Assembly: GCA_017505465.1 (NCBI GenBank)
Contig: JAFVPE010000018.1
Coordinates: forward strand, 1 to 64,000
Direction: 5' to 3'
From: Clostridia bacterium
Lineage (GTDB): Bacteria > Bacillota > Clostridia > Christensenellales > Borkfalkiaceae
DNA: 64,000 nucleotides
Below, piece by piece: positions 24,886-33,184 of the stretch. Below the pieces are notes generated by a model. The model was not told the DNA's origin, made no database searches, and worked only from the letters and a program-made list of their open reading frames with translations. The position numbers and the translations under genes are program-made. The stretch's first letter is position 1, and each line of letters opens with the position of its first letter.

Positions 24886-25175
24886 TTTAAGTGTTGTTTA
24901 AAGGTATGATAAGAGTACGCGTCGCAAACCTTCGGGATTACAATAACGGTATAGTTACCCTGCATTTGGTCTTGCGTAGCGCGGAAAGCTTCTCTAACAA
25001 GTCTTTTAATGCGGTTGCGCATCACGCTTTTGCCGTGTCTTTTTCCTATGGAAATACCCATTCTCATCTCTTTGGAGGGACGGTAAATCAAGGTTAAAGA
25101 AGGCGAAAAAGCTCGCTTCCCGTTTTTGAAAAGTCTTTGAAAATCCGCTTGTTTTTTTAATCTTAAATACTTCAT
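24858..25175 (-). CDS. rnpA: Ribonuclease P protein component
   Basis: The 105-aa basic protein has the RNase P protein signature KSVMRNRIKRLVREAFR (RNR motif) and an N-terminal LKKQADFQRLFKNGKR. It binds the RNase P RNA for tRNA 5' processing. It sits between rpmH and yidD as in most bacteria. Confidence 0.96.
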   Translation of the reverse strand: MKYLRLKKQADFQRLFKNGKRAFSPSLTLIYRPSKEMRMGISIGKRHGKSVMRNRIKRLVREAFRATQDQMQGNYTVIVIPKVCDAYSYHTFKQHLKWIIEKESL

Positions 25176-25251
25176 TTTCCTTCTATTAAAAAATGGTAAA
25201 TCCTCTCCTTTTATACAAAGGAAAGGAATGTTACATTTTCTTTATTGGAAA

Positions 25252-25386
25252 TTAGTGGGTAAGTCTCTTTCTACCTTTTGCTCTGCGTCTCTTGAGAACT
25301 TTTCTTCCTGCGGTCGTTGCCATTCTCTTACGGAAACCGTGTACTTTGCTCTTTTGTCTCTTTTTGGGCTGATAAGTTCTTTTCAT
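25252..25386 (-). CDS. rpmH: 50S ribosomal protein L34
   Basis: The reverse complement encodes 44 residues: [18 protein letters not shown], then [20 protein letters not shown] and RKRLTH, followed by a stop. This is a complete L34. AGGAG lies 7 nt before the ATG, and a strong promoter is 70-100 bp upstream. It heads the rpmH-rnpA-yidD-yidC-jag cluster. Confidence 0.97.
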   Translation of the reverse strand: MKRTYQPKKRQKSKVHGFRKRMATTAGRKVLKRRRAKGRKRLTH

Positions 25387-25458
25387 AATTTTTCTCCTAA
25401 TTAGGTTTTTATTTTCATTTTTTAAGTTACCGCGGTATTCCCCATGATAACCTTATCA

Positions 25459-25487
25459 ATTATACCGCAAACAAGTAGGTCCGTCAA
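25459..25487 (-). promoter_or_regulatory. Promoter of rpmH
   Basis: On the minus strand: TTGACG, 17-bp spacer, TATAAT. Confidence 0.85.
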
Positions 25488-25555
25488 GTAATTTTACAAG
25501 CTTTTTTCTTGATTTCCTTTTATTTTGCGGTGATTTTTCGCCTTTTTTTTCTATA

Positions 25556-26662
25556 TTATACCTGCGCGCTCATTCTAATAGGAACGATTAAATATTGCGA
25601 ACGCTTGTCCTCAACGTTTTCTACCGTGAAGGGGGAAATGGGCATATTAAAGGAAAGGAGTACCTGTTCTTCTTCAAGCGCTTTGAGAGCGTCAAGCAAG
25701 AATTTACCGTTCATTGCAATCTTGATTTCCTTACCTTCAAGCTCCGCAACCACCGTTTCTTCTACTTTACCCATATCGGAGTTTGCGTTGATGACGATTT
25801 TATCGTTCTTCACGTCGAGAATAACAAGATTATTCTTATCTCCGCGGATCAATACGGACGCACGTTCTACACTGTCGATGAGCTCCGCTCTCTTCGCAAC
25901 CACTCTCGTCGTGAAATCGATAGGATAAATATTTTCCTTTTTAACAAATTCGCCTGCGTACAAGCGCGACGTAATAACGGTATCCTTCACCGCAACGGAA
26001 AGAAGGTTTTTGTCCGCATAAATCTTCAAACCTTCGTCCCCTTCAAGCATACGGGCAATTTCCGTGAGCGTTCTTGCAGGGCAAACGATCTTCATTTCAC
26101 CACTCGAAAGGGTATCGCAATAGGAGCAAGCCATACGGAAACCGTCGAGCGCCGTTGCCGTAAGCACGCCGTTTTTCGCTTCGAGAAGCGCACCCTTCAA
26201 AATAGGTCTGCTATCGTCGGTCAAACAACAGAAAACCACTTTGGAAATGAGCGTTTTAAGCTCGTTTTCTTTTACTTCAAAATAGTTTTTTCCTTCCGTA
26301 CTTCTGTCGCCCAAACGGGGGAAATCTTCCGCAGAAAGGGATTGCATATACGATTCGCTGTCGCCGTATTTAATCGTGATACCTTTTTCATCTGAATAAA
26401 TAATAACTTCAAATGCGGAAATTTTACCCACGAAATCAGCAAACGTCTTGCCGTTTACGCAAAATTCGCCCTCTTCAAGAATTTCCGCTTTAATTTTCTT
26501 TTCAATGGAAATTTCACCGTCGTAAGCGGTCAACGTCAAGCCGTCGTTTTCCGCGTGGATTTTAACACATTCGAGAATGGGGTTAGTCGTCTTTACAGCG
26601 CAAGCCTTGCATACGGTAAACGCCGCATCCGAAAGTACCGTTCCGTCACATACGAATTTCAT
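25556..26662 (-). CDS. dnaN: DNA polymerase III beta sliding clamp
   Basis: The 368-aa protein has the three-fold beta-clamp architecture. The N-terminal domain starts MKFVCDGTVLSDAAFTVCKA. Recognisable segments include CCLTDDSRPILKGALLE and ALDGFRMA at the domain 2 start, and the C-terminal YLIVPIRM, which forms part of the peptide-binding pocket. It encircles DNA to hold the replicative polymerase. It lies directly upstream of rpmH on the same strand, where dnaA would normally separate them. Its promoter and a CCCCC-TATG-GGGGG leader hairpin are upstream. Confidence 0.96.
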   Translation of the reverse strand: MKFVCDGTVLSDAAFTVCKACAVKTTNPILECVKIHAENDGLTLTAYDGEISIEKKIKAEILEEGEFCVNGKTFADFVGKISAFEVIIYSDEKGITIKYGDSESYMQSLSAEDFPRLGDRSTEGKNYFEVKENELKTLISKVVFCCLTDDSRPILKGALLEAKNGVLTATALDGFRMACSYCDTLSSGEMKIVCPARTLTEIARMLEGDEGLKIYADKNLLSVAVKDTVITSRLYAGEFVKKENIYPIDFTTRVVAKRAELIDSVERASVLIRGDKNNLVILDVKNDKIVINANSDMGKVEETVVAELEGKEIKIAMNGKFLLDALKALEEEQVLLSFNMPISPFTVENVEDKRSQYLIVPIRMSAQV

Positions 26663-26678
26663 CTTCTTCTCCTTCTTT

Positions 26679-26743
26679 CCCCCATAGGGGGAACACTCTT
26701 TTATTATCCTTGCTATTGTACCATATTATCCCCATTTTTGCAA
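26679..26743 (-). promoter_or_regulatory. Promoter and leader hairpin of dnaN
   Basis: On the minus strand: TTGCAA (26743-26738), 17-bp spacer, TACAAT (26720-26715). A TTCCCCC-TATG-GGGGGAA hairpin follows just before the ribosome site. Confidence 0.7.
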
Positions 26744-26777
26744 GCAAAAACCGCAGGCTTTTCCATAGAAAAAGCGT

Positions 26778-27272
26778 TCAAATGAAAATAATCTCGTTTT
26801 CCGCGTGGATTTTCTTGAAATACCTTACCGTGTACGCCGTTCCGCCCGTATCTTTTTTACAGTAGGTAATGAGGACGTCCGCTCGCTCCGCCATATACCG
26901 ATCGCGCGCTTGCATACAGTAATTTGTGTAACGCTCGAAAAGCACCACACGCTCGTCGGCGGCTTGGCAAACCTTTACATACCGCTTTTTATCCCTATCC
27001 GAGAAATACTTGTCCTGATCGGGACAGGGGATACACGCAATCAATTTGATATGCTTATATCTTCTCTTAAAGGCGAGCACCGTTTCCGCCGCAATGAGAT
27101 CAAAACCTACCGCCATGCCGTTGTAGAAGGTATCTACACCCTTTTCAATAAGCGCCTTTATTTCGATTTTTAATTTCCGAGCGGAAAAATCCTTTCCAAG
27201 CTCACGATGACCGGTAAAAGCGCAGGTTTTCGGGGTTTCTATTGTATTGTCGGTAACACGCAACTGCTCCAT
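26778..27272 (-). CDS. YpsA-like SLOG-family protein (DUF1273)
   Basis: From MEQLRVTDNTIETP the protein is 164 aa. It has the SLOG nucleotide-binding pattern: CAFTGHRELG near the start, VDTFYNGMAVGFDLIAAE in the middle and ADVLITYCKKDTGGTAYTV near the end. YpsA of Bacillus influences cell division and the fold is predicted to bind a nucleotide-derived ligand; the exact role is open. A TGGAGT site precedes the ATG. It is the last gene before the probable origin. Confidence 0.85.
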   Translation of the reverse strand: MEQLRVTDNTIETPKTCAFTGHRELGKDFSARKLKIEIKALIEKGVDTFYNGMAVGFDLIAAETVLAFKRRYKHIKLIACIPCPDQDKYFSDRDKKRYVKVCQAADERVVLFERYTNYCMQARDRYMAERADVLITYCKKDTGGTAYTVRYFKKIHAENEIIFI

Positions 27273-27300
27273 AATTACTCCAAAATAATAGATTGTTTCT

Positions 27301-27328
27301 ATTATACCATACTTTGTAAAGTTGTCAA
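27301..27328 (-). promoter_or_regulatory. Promoter of the ypsA-like gene
   Basis: On the minus strand: TTGACA, 16-bp spacer, TATAAT. Confidence 0.75.
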
Positions 27329-27398
27329 TAACGAACTGACAAAAAAACGGATGAAAATTGTGTGATTTTTTTATATAAAAATAAGTATTTCTTATATA

Positions 27399-27423
27399 AA
27401 GCAAGCTTTGCTTGCTTTTTTTT
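27399..27423 (+). terminator. Orphan terminator-like hairpin at the left border of the origin region
   Basis: AAGCAAGC-TTT-GCTTGCTT followed by TTTTT on the plus strand. No plus-strand gene precedes it, so it may shield the origin or end an unannotated short RNA. Confidence 0.6.
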
Positions 27424-27659
27424 CTAAATTTCGACTTTTTTAGCTATAATACAATCTCAAAAAATAACGTACTCTAATAGTTAATCTCGATAGATTTTTT
27501 ACCTATATTCTCTATGCGGTACTATGTAAGAAAAGCTTGTTTATTGCAGGGCTTAATAATTAACAGAAAAAACGGCTTCGCTGTGTAGCTCATAACTGCG
27601 TTTTGCTTTATTGGGACTTTGTTTGTGGTCTCTACTTGCAACGTCGTTTTTCGGCAAGC

Positions 27660-27965
27660 TTATCTTGCAGTTAAGTTATATTTATATAAATGTAAATAGT
27701 AGTATTATTAGTAGTGTCGAGTGGAATTGTGGACAACCATTCCTCAATCCACTGTAAACCCTTTAAAATAAAGGAAAAGTTTGTCGAAAACAGACCGTGG
27801 ATAACATCACTTTTTATTGTGGAATACTCTGTGGACGAAATGTGGAATTGTGTAAAGTTTCCACGAGTACCCCGAAATTAGTGCGAATAATTATGCAAAA
27901 ATAAATGAATAAAAATAAAATTTGGAAGGTATCCACCGAAACTATCCCCACTGTGGATAACTTTA
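27660..27965. other. Probable chromosomal replication origin (oriC)
   Basis: A very AT-rich run (27672-27696) is followed by TAG-type trinucleotides (27697-27714, TAGTAGTATTATTAGTAG). Then comes a short GC-richer spacer and DnaA boxes on the same strand: TGTGGACAA at 27728, CGTGGATAA at 27796 and a perfect TGTGGATAA at 27952, with degenerate TGTGGAATN copies between. This order (melting region, DnaA-trio, spacer, boxes) is that of the Bacillus basal unwinding system. The location between a dnaN cluster and rsmG supports it. Bases 27424-27659 hold nothing recognisable. Confidence 0.8.
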
Positions 27966-27999
27966 TAAACAGTGTGTGGGGAAAAGTGTGTAAAAAGGA

Positions 28000-28028
28000 T
28001 TGCTATCCCACGCCTTTTGTGGTATAAT
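28000..28028 (+). promoter_or_regulatory. Promoter of rsmG
   Basis: TTGCTA, 17-bp spacer, TATAAT. The -10 box ends only 9 nt before the ATG, so the transcript would be nearly leaderless. Confidence 0.7.
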
Positions 28029-28037
28029 AAAAAGGCT

Positions 28038-28733
28038 ATGAGTATTAGAAACGTAGAAGAAATCTATCAAAACGAAATAAATGGGAAGCAAAAGGAGCGC
28101 TTGGAAGCCTTTCGCTTGCTCCTGCTTGAATATAACCAAAAATATAATTTGACAACCATTTTAGAAGAAAAAGACGTCTATTATAAACACTTTTTGGATA
28201 GCGCGGCAGGCATGGATTTGTTTCCTTTAAACGCAAAAGTAGCGGAAATCGGTTCGGGGGCAGGCTTTCCTTCGCTTGTGCTTAAAATTCTTCGCGACGA
28301 TCTTTCCTTCGATCTTTTTGAAAGCGTGGGGAAAAAATGCGAGTTTTTGAAGGTGGTTGTGGATAAACTCGGCTTATCCAACGTGCATATTTATAACTTA
28401 CGCGCGGAAGATGCGGCAAAGGACGGAAAATTCCGTGAGGGGTACGACTGCGTAACCGCCCGCGCCGTTGCGAGAATGAATACTCTTTCCGAATACTGTA
28501 TGCCGTTTGTTAAAGTTGGCGGTCAATTTATTGCGTACAAGAGCGGCGACGTTACCGAAATTCAAGAAGCGGAAACCGCCTGCAAAATTCTCGGCGGTAA
28601 GATAGAGAAGATTTACGAATATTCTCTTCCCGAAGGGTATGGCGACAGAGCGCTTGCCGTGGTGAAAAAGACGAAAAACACCCCGAACAAATATCCGCGC
28701 GGCCAAGGAAAAGAAAGAAAAAATCCCCTTTAA
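28038..28733 (+). CDS. rsmG: 16S rRNA (guanine-527-N7)-methyltransferase
   Basis: From MSIRNVEEIY the protein is 231 aa. RsmG/GidB signatures include YNLTTILEEKDVYYKHFLDS and the SAM loop VAEIGSGAGFPSLVLKI. AVARMNTLSEYCMPFVK and the C-terminal KNTPNKYPRGQGKERKNPL are also present. It modifies G527 of 16S rRNA. No ribosome site precedes the ATG and the -10 box is very close, which suggests leaderless translation. The gene borders the origin, as in many bacteria. Confidence 0.95.
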   Translation: MSIRNVEEIYQNEINGKQKERLEAFRLLLLEYNQKYNLTTILEEKDVYYKHFLDSAAGMDLFPLNAKVAEIGSGAGFPSLVLKILRDDLSFDLFESVGKKCEFLKVVVDKLGLSNVHIYNLRAEDAAKDGKFREGYDCVTARAVARMNTLSEYCMPFVKVGGQFIAYKSGDVTEIQEAETACKILGGKIEKIYEYSLPEGYGDRALAVVKKTKNTPNKYPRGQGKERKNPL

Positions 28734-28749
28734 AAATAAAAACAACGTA

Positions 28750-28765
28750 CCATGTACGCGTTGAA
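28750..28765 (-). repeat. Dispersed short element, ACATGG type
   Basis: Minus-strand TTCAACGCGTACATGG, intergenic, between rsmG and its terminator. Confidence 0.7.
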
Positions 28766-28771
28766 AAAGAA

Positions 28772-28799
28772 AAACACGGTCTTTCGACCGTGTTTTTAT
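28772..28799 (+). terminator. Terminator of rsmG
   Basis: AAACACGGTC and GACCGTGTTTTT around TTTC. Confidence 0.85.
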
Positions 28800-28973
28800 A
28801 AATTATATGTTTTTAATAAAGCTTTCACTACACTGTTAACAAGTTCAAAATCTTTATATACCATAAAACTTCCTATATATAAAAAAAATATGTATATATT
28901 ATACTACATAAATTTTTGTAAGTTAAGTATTTATACATATTTTTATGTAAAATAAAAAAATAGGAGGAATAAT

Positions 28974-29180
28974 ATGGAATTAAACATCGGAGAATCATTA
29001 AAATATCAAAGAGAAACACACGGATTATCTCAATCGCAGTTGGCAAAACAAACGGGATTAAAACAACAAATGATAAGTTGGTGGGAAGCAGGAAAAGGTT
29101 TGCCGAATATAGAGTTTTGCATTAGGCTTGCAGATTTTTATGAAATAACATTAGATGAATTAGTGGGAAGAAAAATATAA
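28974..29180 (+). CDS. Minimal XRE-family regulator next to the origin
   Basis: The 68-aa protein is a single HTH_3 domain: QRETHGLSQSQLAKQTGLKQ, then QMISWWEAGKG and DFYEITLDELVG. AGGAGG precedes the ATG. The upstream 100 bp are nearly pure A/T with several ATACATA-type dyads, which could be operators, but no clear pair could be fixed. It is an orphan regulator with no adjacent target. Confidence 0.85.
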   Translation: MELNIGESLKYQRETHGLSQSQLAKQTGLKQQMISWWEAGKGLPNIEFCIRLADFYEITLDELVGRKI

Positions 29181-29181
29181 A

Positions 29182-29209
29182 AACACGGTCAAACGACCGT
29201 GTTTTTATT
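29182..29209. terminator. Bidirectional terminator between the XRE gene and rqcH
   Basis: AAACACGGTC and GACCGTGTTTTT around AAAC. The stem is identical to the rsmG terminator 410 bp away, only the loop differs. Confidence 0.85.
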
Positions 29210-30926
29210 TATGTGCATTCGGTTTTACAAGGATTGTTTTGTAGTCGGTATATACCACGAAACCTGCTTTGCCCTTATTCGGCTTCTTGACGAATTTTCG
29301 TTTGCAGTAATCTACGGGAATTTTATCCCCGTCCCGTCCGTCGGAATAATAGGCGCAAATTTCTGCGGCAAATAAAAGTGTTTCATCGCGTACCTGCTCC
29401 CCTTGTGTGACGATAATCACGTGGGAAGAATGGTATTTTTGCGTGTGTAGCCACATATCATCGGGGCTTGCCAAACGGAGCAATCTATCGTTTTGCAGAT
29501 TGTTTCTTCCTGCGTAAATTTTCATTCCGTTACACTCGTATTCACGGAAGGGAATTTCCACTTCCTTGCGCTTGCCGCTCACTCTCGCTTTGGGTACTTT
29601 AAGTAAGCCCATTTCCGTCATTTCCGTTTCGATTTCTTTCAAATCGTCCATACTCTCGGCGGAAATAATTGCGGAAAGCACGCTGTCCGTGTACGCAATT
29701 TCCGTTTCTTCATTCTTGAGCATCGGCGTGAGAATCTCTTTCGCCCGTTTGTATTTATTATACGTCTTGAAATACCGTTGCGCATTCTTCGAAGGGGAAA
29801 GGGTGGGATCGAGGGTAATTTTTATACTGCCGCCGTTTACGTCGTACCAATTTTGGAGTGTTACACACGTCATACTCTTATCGATTTGATAGAGATTTGC
29901 CGTCAACAATTCCCCTTTTATGCGGTACTCATCCGCTTTTTCTGCGTCCTTTAACCGCTCCAACGTTTCTTGTAGTTTTTTCGTTTGCTTTTTCTTCAAG
30001 CCGCGCGCGGTATTTTCCAACTTGCGTTTTCTATCTTCAAACCCTTTTTTCGTTTCCCGACGGGTGAAAAATTCATCTTCCGCTTTGCAAAGAGAGGGCA
30101 TAGAAACGCCCCCATCCACGGGGAAAGCGAAAAAGTCGGCAGGAACGCCGTTTTTTACCGTCAAGCAAGGATTGCAAGGCTCGTTAAAACAAAACTCGCC
30201 GACAAACTCCCAAAAAGGGGTTTTTGCCGCGGAAGAAAGACAAGTAGTGAGCGAGCCTTCCGATAAAACCGCGCGTTTGACAATTTCTCTTGCCGTGGGC
30301 AGCGCAAGCCCTGCCACGTTCTCAAAAAGAAAGACGGAAAGACTTTCTTCGTCGGGCGTTTCTTCTCGTATAGAAAGATAGTTTTGCAACCGTGAACGCA
30401 TACCTGCCCCGTCCAAAACGTGTAATTTAGCCTGCGGAGTCGGGTATAAATACTTCGCACCCGTAAGCAAAACTCTACGGGAACTATCTTCCAAAGCGGT
30501 GGTTTTAAGCGCCCCTAAAATGACGCCGTTTTCCGTTAAAATGATATTCGAGTATTTTCCCATCAACTCACAATACAACGTTCGTTTGCATTGAGAAAAA
30601 TCCGTCGTGCAAAAAAGGTCTATTTCGATAATACGCTCGAATTCATACTGTCGAACTTCCAAAATTTCCGCATTTTGCAAATGTTTACGAAGCAACATAC
30701 AAAAATTCGGCGCAATCGGCGCAGGCTCTTTTTCAGTTAAAGACAAACAAACTCTTGCATTTGACGCATTTGCGCTCAAAATGAGTTTAACCGTCGATTT
30801 TCCGGTGTATATAATAAAGGTAAGCTCGTCTTTATTGACTTGGGAGATGCGGTTGATCTTACCGCCGACGAGAAAGGTATTCAATTCTTTCGCCAATCTG
30901 CGAATATGAAAAGCGTCCTGCGGCAC
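29205..30926 (-). CDS. rqcH: RqcH/NFACT-family ribosome quality control protein
   Basis: The 573-aa protein has the NFACT-N domain (DAFHIRRLAKELNTFLVGGK, ELMGKYSNIILTENGVIL), a central coiled coil (about residues 285-330, 370-440) and the NFACT-R domain at the C terminus. The latter includes NDRLLRLASPDDMWLHTQKY and SSHVIIVTQG. In Firmicutes it binds stalled 50S subunits and recruits tRNA-Ala for alanine tailing. The GTG at 30926 follows AAGGAGG. A dispersed short element lies in the coding sequence at 30392-30410 (read as DGAGMRS). Confidence 0.93.
   Translation of the reverse strand: MPQDAFHIRRLAKELNTFLVGGKINRISQVNKDELTFIIYTGKSTVKLILSANASNARVCLSLTEKEPAPIAPNFCMLLRKHLQNAEILEVRQYEFERIIEIDLFCTTDFSQCKRTLYCELMGKYSNIILTENGVILGALKTTALEDSSRRVLLTGAKYLYPTPQAKLHVLDGAGMRSRLQNYLSIREETPDEESLSVFLFENVAGLALPTAREIVKRAVLSEGSLTTCLSSAAKTPFWEFVGEFCFNEPCNPCLTVKNGVPADFFAFPVDGGVSMPSLCKAEDEFFTRRETKKGFEDRKRKLENTARGLKKKQTKKLQETLERLKDAEKADEYRIKGELLTANLYQIDKSMTCVTLQNWYDVNGGSIKITLDPTLSPSKNAQRYFKTYNKYKRAKEILTPMLKNEETEIAYTDSVLSAIISAESMDDLKEIETEMTEMGLLKVPKARVSGKRKEVEIPFREYECNGMKIYAGRNNLQNDRLLRLASPDDMWLHTQKYHSSHVIIVTQGEQVRDETLLFAAEICAYYSDGRDGDKIPVDYCKRKFVKKPNKGKAGFVVYTDYKTILVKPNAHK
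30392..30410 (+). repeat. Dispersed short element, CCTGCCCC type, inside rqcH
   Basis: GTGAACGCATACCTGCCCC. In the gene it encodes DGAGMRS between two NFACT-N segments. Confidence 0.55.
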
Positions 30927-31122
30927 GTTCCGCCTCCTTGTGGATTACTCTTTCTCAATTATACCCCAAAATAATAAAATTGTAAATAAAAACAAGCGAA
31001 AAACGAGCAAAAAACGCTTTATTTTCTTCATTAAATATGGTAAAATATAAAACGGTGCGGATAAAATCCGTACAAAGATAAAGAAAAAATAAAAAATTCA
31101 GTATAGATGTAGGAGATTTACA

Positions 31123-32421
31123 ATGAAGTACACTACCAAAGCGGCAGAAAAAAGCACGGTAAAAATCACCATCAAATTCGACGGTGAAGAATGGAAGGCA
31201 GCGCAACAAAACGCTTACCTTAAATTGAGAGGCAAATTTACAATCAACGGTTTCCGTAAGGGCAAAGCTCCCAGAAACGTTATTGAAAACGCATACGGCA
31301 AAGGCGTTTTCTATGAAGAAGCGCTCAATACGATGTTCTCGGAAAACTATGGCAAGATCATCGAAAAGGACGCAAAGAAATATACGGTTGTCGGCGATCC
31401 CGAAGTTTCCGTGGACAAACTTGAAGACGACGGCGTTACCCTCGTAGCTATCGTTCCCGTTCGCCCCGAGGTAAAAATTTCCTCTTACACGGGTATGAAA
31501 ATTAAGGAATTCGCGTATAATGTTAAGGACGAAGAAGTGGAAGCGGAAATCGCACGCGTGCTTGACAGAAACGCTCGCAAGGTAGAAGTTACCGATCGTG
31601 CGGCGCAGCTTGGCGACATCGCAAACATCGATTTCGTTGGTACGGTTGACGGCGTGAAGTTTGAAGGCGGCGAAGCTGAAAAATTCGACCTTACCCTTGG
31701 CAGCGGTCAATTCATTCCCGGATTTGAAGATCAAGTCGTTGGTATGAACGTTGGCGAAACGAAGGACGTAAACGTTACCTTCCCTGAAAATTATCAGGCG
31801 GAAAACTTGAAGGGCAAAGCGGCTGTTTTCGCAGTAAAGCTTAACGCGCTTCAAGGCAAAGAACTTCCCGAACTCACCGATGAATTCATCAAGGAAGCAA
31901 CGGGCAGCGCAACGGTTGAAGAATACAAGGCGAAAGCAAAAGAACGTTTGGAAGCACAAGCAAAGCGCAGAGCAAACGACGCTACGGAAAACAGCATTCT
32001 TGAAGCAATCGCTGCAAACACCGAAGTTGAAATTCCCCAAGCAATGATTGAAAGAGAAATCGACGGTCTTGTTCAAAAGTTTGAATATCAACTTATGTAC
32101 CAAGGCTTGAAATTGCAGGACTACCTTGATTTCTTGAAGGTTACCCTTGCAGACTTCAGAAAGAACTACGAAGAACAAGCGAAGAAGAACGTTACGAGCC
32201 AACTCATCATCAACCACATCATCAAGGAAGAAAAACTTGAAGCTACCGACGAAGAAGTGGAAGCAAAGGTTGCTGAACAGGCTGCATCCGTTAACAAGAC
32301 GGCGGATGAATATAAGAAGAATATGGATCCTCGCCAATTCGACTATATCAGCAGTGACATCGTAATCACGAAGCTCTTCGATTTCCTCAAAGCAAACAAC
32401 GAAATGTATATCGAAGACTAA
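31123..32421 (+). CDS. tig: Trigger factor, ribosome-associated chaperone
   Basis: The 432-aa protein has the ribosome-docking signature GFRKGKAP at residues 43-50. A PPIase FKBP-like domain is centred on GDIANIDFVGTVDGVKFEGG and FIPGFEDQVVGMNVGE, followed by the long helical C-terminal arm domain. It meets nascent chains at the exit tunnel and isomerises prolyl bonds. It is first in the order tig-clpP-clpX, conserved in many bacteria. A good GGAG site precedes the ATG. Confidence 0.97.
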   Translation: MKYTTKAAEKSTVKITIKFDGEEWKAAQQNAYLKLRGKFTINGFRKGKAPRNVIENAYGKGVFYEEALNTMFSENYGKIIEKDAKKYTVVGDPEVSVDKLEDDGVTLVAIVPVRPEVKISSYTGMKIKEFAYNVKDEEVEAEIARVLDRNARKVEVTDRAAQLGDIANIDFVGTVDGVKFEGGEAEKFDLTLGSGQFIPGFEDQVVGMNVGETKDVNVTFPENYQAENLKGKAAVFAVKLNALQGKELPELTDEFIKEATGSATVEEYKAKAKERLEAQAKRRANDATENSILEAIAANTEVEIPQAMIEREIDGLVQKFEYQLMYQGLKLQDYLDFLKVTLADFRKNYEEQAKKNVTSQLIINHIIKEEKLEATDEEVEAKVAEQAASVNKTADEYKKNMDPRQFDYISSDIVITKLFDFLKANNEMYIED

Positions 32422-32487
32422 TCAAATAGACATACAAGGGGCGACCTGTAACGAGGTCGCCCAAATAAATTAAAAAGGATTGATAAA

Positions 32488-33081
32488 ATGGAAGAAAAAA
32501 ACGTTTTAGTTCCTTACGTTGTGGAACGCACTTCTTCGGGTGAACGTACTTACGACTTGTACTCCCGTCTGCTTGACGATAGAATTATTTTCTTGAGCGG
32601 CGAAATTAACGACGCGCTTGCAAATACCGTCGTTGCGCAGCTTATTTACCTTGAAGGGAAGGATTCCACAAAGGACATCAGTTTGTATATCAACTCCCCC
32701 GGCGGCAGCGTTTCGGCAGGTATGGCGATTTACGACACGATGAACTATATCAAGTGCGACGTTTCCACGATTTGTATCGGTATGGCAGCGTCCATGGGCG
32801 CTTTCTTGCTTTCGAGCGGTGCGCGCGGTAAGCGTTACGCTTTGCCCAACTCTGAAATTATGATTCACCAACCTCTTGGCGGTGCGCAAGGTCAGGCAAG
32901 CGATATTAAAATTCAAGCAGAGCATATTCTTCGCACAAAAGCGAAGCTCAACCGCATTTTGGCGGAAAATACAGGCAGAGATATTGCCACGATTGAGCGC
33001 GACACTGACAGAGATAACTATATGTCGGCAGACGAAGCAAGAAATTACGGCTTGATCGATAGAGTCTTCGTAAGAAGATAA
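32488..33081 (+). CDS. clpP: ATP-dependent Clp protease proteolytic subunit
   Basis: The 197-aa serine protease has its nucleophile Ser102 in [12 protein letters not shown] and His127 in MIHQPLGG. The catalytic Asp lies in the [11 protein letters not shown] segment. The NSPGGSV oxyanion and strand motif is present. It forms a double heptamer fed by ClpX or other Clp ATPases. It lies 66 bp downstream of tig. Confidence 0.98.
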   Translation: MEEKNVLVPYVVERTSSGERTYDLYSRLLDDRIIFLSGEINDALANTVVAQLIYLEGKDSTKDISLYINSPGGSVSAGMAIYDTMNYIKCDVSTICIGMAASMGAFLLSSGARGKRYALPNSEIMIHQPLGGAQGQASDIKIQAEHILRTKAKLNRILAENTGRDIATIERDTDRDNYMSADEARNYGLIDRVFVRR

Positions 33082-33184
33082 TCTTTATTTCGCAATCTCT
33101 GTATGCGCAAAATCTACGGATTTTGCGCATTTATTCACAACGCCTAAAACATCGGCGTACATATAATTTGGAGTAATTTAAATT

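Noticed and set aside
29385..29410. GAGCAGGTACGCGATG in rqcH resembling the dispersed element
   Set aside because: It encodes a conserved NFACT-R segment (QVRDETLLFAAE) and lacks the TTCAA end.
30955..32337. 460-codon open frame on the minus strand
   Set aside because: It is the mirror of tig, which has clear motifs. Composition is Phe/Val/Cys-rich and unlike a protein.
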